Both the position numbers and the translations under genes were made by a program. A DNA stretch of 9,899 nt, from positions 1 to 9,899 of the forward strand of contig JABDKS010000055.1 of NCBI GenBank assembly GCA_013002105.1, given 5' to 3'. A model generated the notes under the pieces. It searched no databases. It worked only from the letters and a program-made list of their open reading frames with translations, and was not told the origin of the DNA. Numbering within the stretch: position 1 is the stretch's first letter; every line of letters starts with the position of its first letter. This DNA is from Pirellulaceae bacterium (GTDB taxonomy: Bacteria; Planctomycetota; Planctomycetia; Pirellulales; Pirellulaceae). Shown here piece by piece: positions 6,776 to 9,899 of the stretch.

Positions 6776-8134
6776 CTAATTAGACAAGGTTTTTTCGATC
6801 GCGTCACACGCGATGTCCGCCAGCAGATCGATTTCTTGATCATTGGCCACCAGCGGCGGCATCAGGACAATGACATCGGTCAATGGTCGAATCCAAACGC
6901 CGTGATCGATGGCATGTTCGCATACCCTGCGCCCAACACCGTCGGCTGGATCAAATGGAGACTGCTGTTGACGGTCGGCAACCAATTCAATGCCGACCAT
7001 CAGTCCGCGTCCGCGCAGGCTGCCCACGTGCGGATGGTCCGCGATCCTCTGCAGTCGTGTTCGTAATCGATCCGCTTGCGTTATTGCGTGCGAGCAAACA
7101 TCGTCTGTTTGAAAAAGTTCGATCGACGCGAGAGCGGCGGCCGCTGCCAGTGGATTGCCGCCGAAGGTGTGGCCGTGAAAGAATTGTTTGGACGCTGATA
7201 CGGGTGCAATAAATGCTTCGTACACCGTCGGTCGCGCAATCGTCGCTGCCATCGGCAAATAACCGCTGGTCAGTCCTTTGCCCAAACACAGTATGTCGGG
7301 CGTGACCGATTCGTGCTGACAGGCGAACAAGCGACCGGTACGACCAAATCCAGTTGCCACTTCGTCACAAATCAAAAGTACGTCGAATTGGTCGCACAAT
7401 TGTCGGACCCGAGCGAGCAATCCCTCGGGATGCGTGATCATTCCCGCAGCGCCTTGGACCAAGGGTTCCATCACGATCGCCGCGAGCGATCGATGGTGCG
7501 TTTGCAGCAAATGCTCGATCTGCTTGGCGTAATGTTCAGCGGCGTCGTGCTGTGTGATGCCCGGTGGCAATCGGTAGGAGCATGGCAGCGGACCGCGAAC
7601 AGGCGAAAATAGAATCGGGGCAAACAATTCGTGGAAGAACTTGATTCCACCCAGGGAAACGGCGCCGGTTGTGTCACCGTGATAGGCCAGATCGAGAGCC
7701 AGGAACTTAGTTTTCTCGGGGCGGGGATCGGGCCGTTGCTGCCAGTACTGAAACGCCATCTTCAGCGCCGCTTCGACCGATGACGAGCCATCGCTGCTGA
7801 AAAAAACGTGTGACAGGTCGCCCGGTGTGATCTCGACCAGTCGTTGTGCTAATTTTTCGCTGATGTCAGCCGACATGCCCAGCGAGGTCACGTGGGCAAC
7901 TCGATCGAGTTGATCAGCGATGGCTTGGTTGATTTGCGGGTGATTGTGACCGTGGACATTGCACCACAGGCTCGACACACCATCGAGCAACTTGCGGCCA
8001 TCGGTGCTCCGCAGCCAGCATCCCTGACCCGACTCGATCACCAACGGTTCGTAGTGGCCCATTTGGGTGAAACCGTGCCAATGTGCATGTTTCTGGTTTT
8101 GGTCGGTAAAACGCGGCTCTTTCTTTTTCAACAT
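6776..8134 (-). CDS. bioA: Adenosylmethionine-8-amino-7-oxononanoate aminotransferase (DAPA synthase)
   Basis: PLP-dependent class III aminotransferase of biotin synthesis. It converts 7-keto-8-aminopelargonate to 7,8-diaminopelargonate with S-adenosylmethionine as amino donor, in the cytosol. The N-terminal HAHWHGFTQM and DGVSSLWCNVHGHNHPQIN (51-69) are BioA signatures. YHGDT at 151-155 supplies Y151 and D154, matching E. coli Y144 and D147. LLICDEVATGFGRTG (253-267) gives the PLP-pyridine Asp D257, and LGKGLTSGYLPMA gives the Schiff-base lysine K286. HGHTFGGNPLA (320-330) and GVWIRPLTDVIVLMPP, with R416 matching E. coli R391, complete the site. The 452-aa length is normal or slightly long. 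ATG 8134 precedes the conserved N-terminus; the 5' end carries two tandem 9-bp repeats. It is divergent from ruvB with a 118-bp gap, and no other bio gene is in view. Confidence 0.96.
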   Translation of the reverse strand: MLKKKEPRFTDQNQKHAHWHGFTQMGHYEPLVIESGQGCWLRSTDGRKLLDGVSSLWCNVHGHNHPQINQAIADQLDRVAHVTSLGMSADISEKLAQRLVEITPGDLSHVFFSSDGSSSVEAALKMAFQYWQQRPDPRPEKTKFLALDLAYHGDTTGAVSLGGIKFFHELFAPILFSPVRGPLPCSYRLPPGITQHDAAEHYAKQIEHLLQTHHRSLAAIVMEPLVQGAAGMITHPEGLLARVRQLCDQFDVLLICDEVATGFGRTGRLFACQHESVTPDILCLGKGLTSGYLPMAATIARPTVYEAFIAPVSASKQFFHGHTFGGNPLAAAAALASIELFQTDDVCSHAITQADRLRTRLQRIADHPHVGSLRGRGLMVGIELVADRQQQSPFDPADGVGRRVCEHAIDHGVWIRPLTDVIVLMPPLVANDQEIDLLADIACDAIEKTLSN

Positions 8135-8138
8135 GCTA

Positions 8139-8156
8139 TCTGCGGTTTCTGCGGTT
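8139..8156. repeat. Perfect 9-bp tandem duplication just upstream of bioA
   Basis: TCTGCGGTT occurs twice head to tail (8139-8147 and 8148-8156). On the bioA strand this reads AACCGCAGA twice and ends 4 nt before the ATG, where the ribosome binding site would be. It could be a slippage-prone tract or a short regulatory repeat. Confidence 0.7.
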
Positions 8157-8183
8157 CGCGTGGATGCGAAAACCCGTTAAAAC

Positions 8184-8209
8184 GGAAGGGTCGTAAAGGG
8201 GACGCTTCC
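8184..8209. promoter_or_regulatory. Imperfect hairpin in the bioA-ruvB divergent region
   Basis: GGAAGGGTC (8184-8192) can pair with GACGCTTCC (8201-8209) with one central G-G mismatch around an 8-nt loop. It lies midway in the divergent intergenic region, so it could be an operator or leader structure for either gene. A consensus for a known biotin regulator is not visible. Confidence 0.25.
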
Positions 8210-8252
8210 CTCTTCGATCACGCTTGTCAGCACACAACGGAGTGGCCGATTT

Positions 8253-9281
8253 ATGGCACGCGAAGCAGTTTACCAACAAACCGATCCCGAGAACTCCACC
8301 GAGGCGATGTTGCCCAAGGAGCAGGACGGATCGCTGCGACCGCGTCGGATGGACGAAATGGTCGGTCAACGCGACGTGATTGAACGGCTGAAAATTGCGA
8401 TCGAAGCGGCTCAAAAGCGTGGTGAGCCACTCGGCCACATCCTCTTTGATGGTCCGCCCGGATTGGGAAAGACCACGTTCGCCACGGTCATCCCCGCGGA
8501 AATGGGGACCCATGTCCACATGGCCAACGGTGCCGGCTTAAAAGCCCCCAAGGATTTATTGCCCTATCTGACCAATTTGGCCGAAGGCGAAGTGTTGTTT
8601 ATCGACGAAATTCACCGCGTCCCCAAAGCGGTCGAAGAGTACTTGTACACGGCAATGGAAGATTATCGCATCGACATTGTTCTAGGCGACGGCGTCAGTG
8701 CGCGAACACTGAATTACGAATTGCGTCCATTCACCCTGATCGGCGCGACGACGCGAGCAGGGATGTTGAGTGCTCCGTTACGAGACCGTTTTCAAATACG
8801 CGAGCATCTTGGTTGGTACACCAACAAAGAGCTTTGCCAGATCGTTCATCGTAACAGCGTCAAACTGAAAATCCCGGTCGACGATCCTGCAGCGGAAGTG
8901 ATCGCCGCCCGTAGTCGCAAGACGCCACGGCTAGCCAACAATCGCCTGTTGTGGGTCCGCGATTACGCGCAAAGCAAGGCGGGCGGAAAAGTGAACGACA
9001 AGGTAGCGACCGCGGCGCTGGACATGATCGGGATCGATACATTGGGACTGGATAAGCAAGACCGTGGGTATCTGGATACCCTGATGAGAATTTTTGTGGG
9101 CGGACCGACCGGTCTGGAAGCCATCGCGCACACGATGAATGTCAGCGGCGACACGCTGGAAGACGAAGTCGAGCCGTTCTTGCTGCGTAGCGAATTGATC
9201 GTTCGCACCCGACGTGGTCGCATCGCAACGGCCAAAGCGTATCAGCACATGAAGCTGCCACCTCCCGAAGCGAGCGCATAG
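8253..9281 (+). CDS. ruvB: Holliday junction branch migration DNA helicase RuvB
   Basis: AAA+ motor of the RuvAB complex, which with RuvA drives branch migration of Holliday junctions during recombinational repair. LRPRRMDEMVGQ (28-39) opens the AAA+ core. Walker A is GPPGLGKTT with K73, Walker B is LFIDEIHR with D118/E119, sensor 1 is GATTRAG (164-170), the arginine finger lies in PLRDRF (R177), and sensor 2 is R226 in KTPRLAN. The C-terminal winged-helix domain carries DRGYLDTLMRIFVGGPTGLEAIA and ends QHMKLPPPEASA. The 342-aa length is normal. GGAG at 8239-8242, 10 nt before the ATG, supports the start. Two segments differ from the common bacterial form: the usual TSGP-type stretch after Walker A is ANGAGLKAPKD, and the usual NRLLRRVRD reads NNRLLWVRD. 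No ruvA or ruvC is adjacent; queA lies downstream, an association also seen in other bacteria. Confidence 0.96.
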   Translation: MAREAVYQQTDPENSTEAMLPKEQDGSLRPRRMDEMVGQRDVIERLKIAIEAAQKRGEPLGHILFDGPPGLGKTTFATVIPAEMGTHVHMANGAGLKAPKDLLPYLTNLAEGEVLFIDEIHRVPKAVEEYLYTAMEDYRIDIVLGDGVSARTLNYELRPFTLIGATTRAGMLSAPLRDRFQIREHLGWYTNKELCQIVHRNSVKLKIPVDDPAAEVIAARSRKTPRLANNRLLWVRDYAQSKAGGKVNDKVATAALDMIGIDTLGLDKQDRGYLDTLMRIFVGGPTGLEAIAHTMNVSGDTLEDEVEPFLLRSELIVRTRRGRIATAKAYQHMKLPPPEASA

Positions 9282-9320
9282 TTCCCGCGACCGCGTGATA
9301 GTCCCCACGACCGCGCGACA
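9281..9320 (+). repeat. Imperfect 20-bp tandem duplication at the end of ruvB
   Basis: Positions 9281-9300 and 9301-9320 align without gaps at 16 of 20 positions; both carry the core CGACCGCG and end GA.A. The first unit begins on the last base of the ruvB stop codon. It may be an old slippage duplication. Confidence 0.6.
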
Positions 9321-9605
9321 GACACCTTGCGATCCATCCAGCCGCTACCTCGCGATTCATTTCCCCTGTGGTCGTCAAAATGTCGCTGCGGTCGGCGGAT
9401 CGGCTTTGGCACGGCCCTGCATTTTTGAACCCCGCTGGTGTGACGCCCGACCGGTTTGTAAACGCTGCGGAACGAACGGGGCGTTCCTCGCGGGTTTGTT
9501 GGGGCTACCAAAGTGTTTGGATGACAATCAGGACGCCTGCCCAGTGGGTTGTCGATACGGTATTTTTTTATGCTCCCCGCCGACTGCATCTTGTGAACCG
9601 ACTGA
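9282..9605. other. 324-bp gap between ruvB and queA, no convincing gene
   Basis: The stretch holds the 20-bp tandem duplication, an inverted repeat at 9469-9487, and a run of seven T at about 9560-9566 not preceded by a good GC stem. Forward open frames exist (from 9295 and from 9368), but both run into queA in the wrong frame, are arginine-rich and lack a recognisable domain. The block from about 9421 to 9600 could be a copy of a dispersed non-coding repeat. The promoter and leader of queA should lie near the end of this gap, but no clear -35/-10 pair or strong Shine-Dalgarno sequence is visible. Confidence 0.5.
9469..9487. repeat. 6-bp inverted repeat (hairpin) in the ruvB-queA gap
   Basis: GGAACG (9469-9474) pairs exactly with CGTTCC (9482-9487) around a 7-nt loop, and flanking GC-rich bases could extend the stem with a small bulge. 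It is not followed by a T run, so it is not a standard terminator. It may be the structured core of a dispersed repeat. Confidence 0.35.
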
Positions 9606-9899
9606 ATGAGCGAAATCGAACAATACGACTACGATCTGCCACGTGAACGAATCGCGCAGAATCCGATGCAGACGCGAAGCGATGCACGGCTGATGTTGGT
9701 CCAGCGGTCCACGGGCAAGATCGATCACTACTACGTTCGCGACTTGCCCGATCTGGTTCACGCCGACGACATTATGGTGATGAACAATTCACGCGTGATT
9801 CCAGCCCGATTGATTGGGTATCGCACCAAAACTCAGGGGCGATGGCAGGGGCTGTTTTTGCAGGCCGATCCAGACACCGGAATCTGGGAAGTCTTGACG
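9606..9899 (+). CDS. queA: S-adenosylmethionine:tRNA ribosyltransferase-isomerase, N-terminal part
   Basis: Queuosine biosynthesis enzyme. It transfers and isomerises the ribosyl moiety of S-adenosylmethionine onto preQ1 at the wobble position of GUN-anticodon tRNAs, making epoxyqueuosine. The first 98 codons are present and the frame is open to the window end. Family blocks visible are YDYDLPRERIAQNP (7-20), RSDARLMLVQRSTGKIDHY (24-42), VRDLPDLVHADDIMVMNNSRVIPARLIG (44-71), and WEVL near the edge. The usual LNDTRVIPARL motif reads MNNSRVIPARL, a conservative variant. ATG 9606 directly precedes the conserved N-terminus, which fixes the start. It lies 324 bp downstream of ruvB on the same strand; ruvB-queA neighbourhood is familiar from other bacteria, though the gap here argues for a separate promoter. 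Confidence 0.95.
   Translation, partial: MSEIEQYDYDLPRERIAQNPMQTRSDARLMLVQRSTGKIDHYYVRDLPDLVHADDIMVMNNSRVIPARLIGYRTKTQGRWQGLFLQADPDTGIWEVLT

Noticed and set aside
8135..8252. Biotin-repressor operator between bioA and ruvB
   Set aside because: No site resembling the known BioR (TTATnTATAA-type) or E. coli BirA operator was visible; only a tandem repeat and an imperfect hairpin.
9295..9646. Two overlapping forward frames between ruvB and queA
   Set aside because: Both enter queA out of frame and lack any domain; more likely non-coding or repeat sequence.
1..9899. Search for CRISPR arrays, transposases, phage genes, tRNA or rRNA genes, and defence-system modules
   Set aside because: No regularly spaced repeats, DDE/integrase motifs, clover-leaf or rRNA-like stretches, or nuclease/toxin pairs were seen; all sizeable genes have metabolic, regulatory or repair assignments.

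Overview
The window looks like chromosomal DNA from a marine planctomycete of the Rhodopirellula/Pirellula type. The main reasons are a sigma factor with the sequence style of the Planctomycetes-specific ECF-like subfamily, planctomycete-style variants of RuvB and QueA, moderate GC, mostly weak Shine-Dalgarno sequences, and loosely packed genes with frequent strand switches. The assignment is an inference from sequence style; no database search was possible.

Layout. Positions 2-100 hold the last 32 codons of an unidentified gene. Positions 322-5986 (+) hold four co-directional genes: a GT-B glycosyltransferase, a HAD-superfamily hydrolase whose start overlaps the first gene by 8 nt, a second GT-B glycosyltransferase, and a GH13 subfamily 18 sugar phosphorylase. 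Convergent to these is an orphan ECF-like sigma factor (6043-6624, -). Next is bioA (6776-8134, -), which is divergent from ruvB (8253-9281, +). The window ends inside queA (from 9606, +), after a 324-bp gap with no convincing gene.

How the genes fit together. The glycosyltransferase / HAD / glycosyltransferase / phosphorylase set has the logic of an alpha-glucoside or glycerate-glycoside pathway. Glycosyltransferases build a (phosphorylated) glycoside, a HAD enzyme could dephosphorylate it, and a GH13_18 phosphorylase could recover sugar 1-phosphate. Rhodopirellula baltica is known to make the compatible solute mannosylglucosylglycerate through GpgS, MggA and MggB, and the closest motif match for the phosphorylase is the glucosylglycerate phosphorylase (YcjM) clade. 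I therefore propose a compatible-solute metabolism locus as the best hypothesis, but substrate specificity cannot be read from the sequence. The right-hand genes are housekeeping: biotin synthesis, Holliday-junction migration and queuosine tRNA modification.

I see no CRISPR array, transposase, phage gene, tRNA or rRNA. The most interesting part is the sugar cluster, particularly the long, unfamiliar first glycosyltransferase and the HAD enzyme with a Tyr in place of the usual second Asp.
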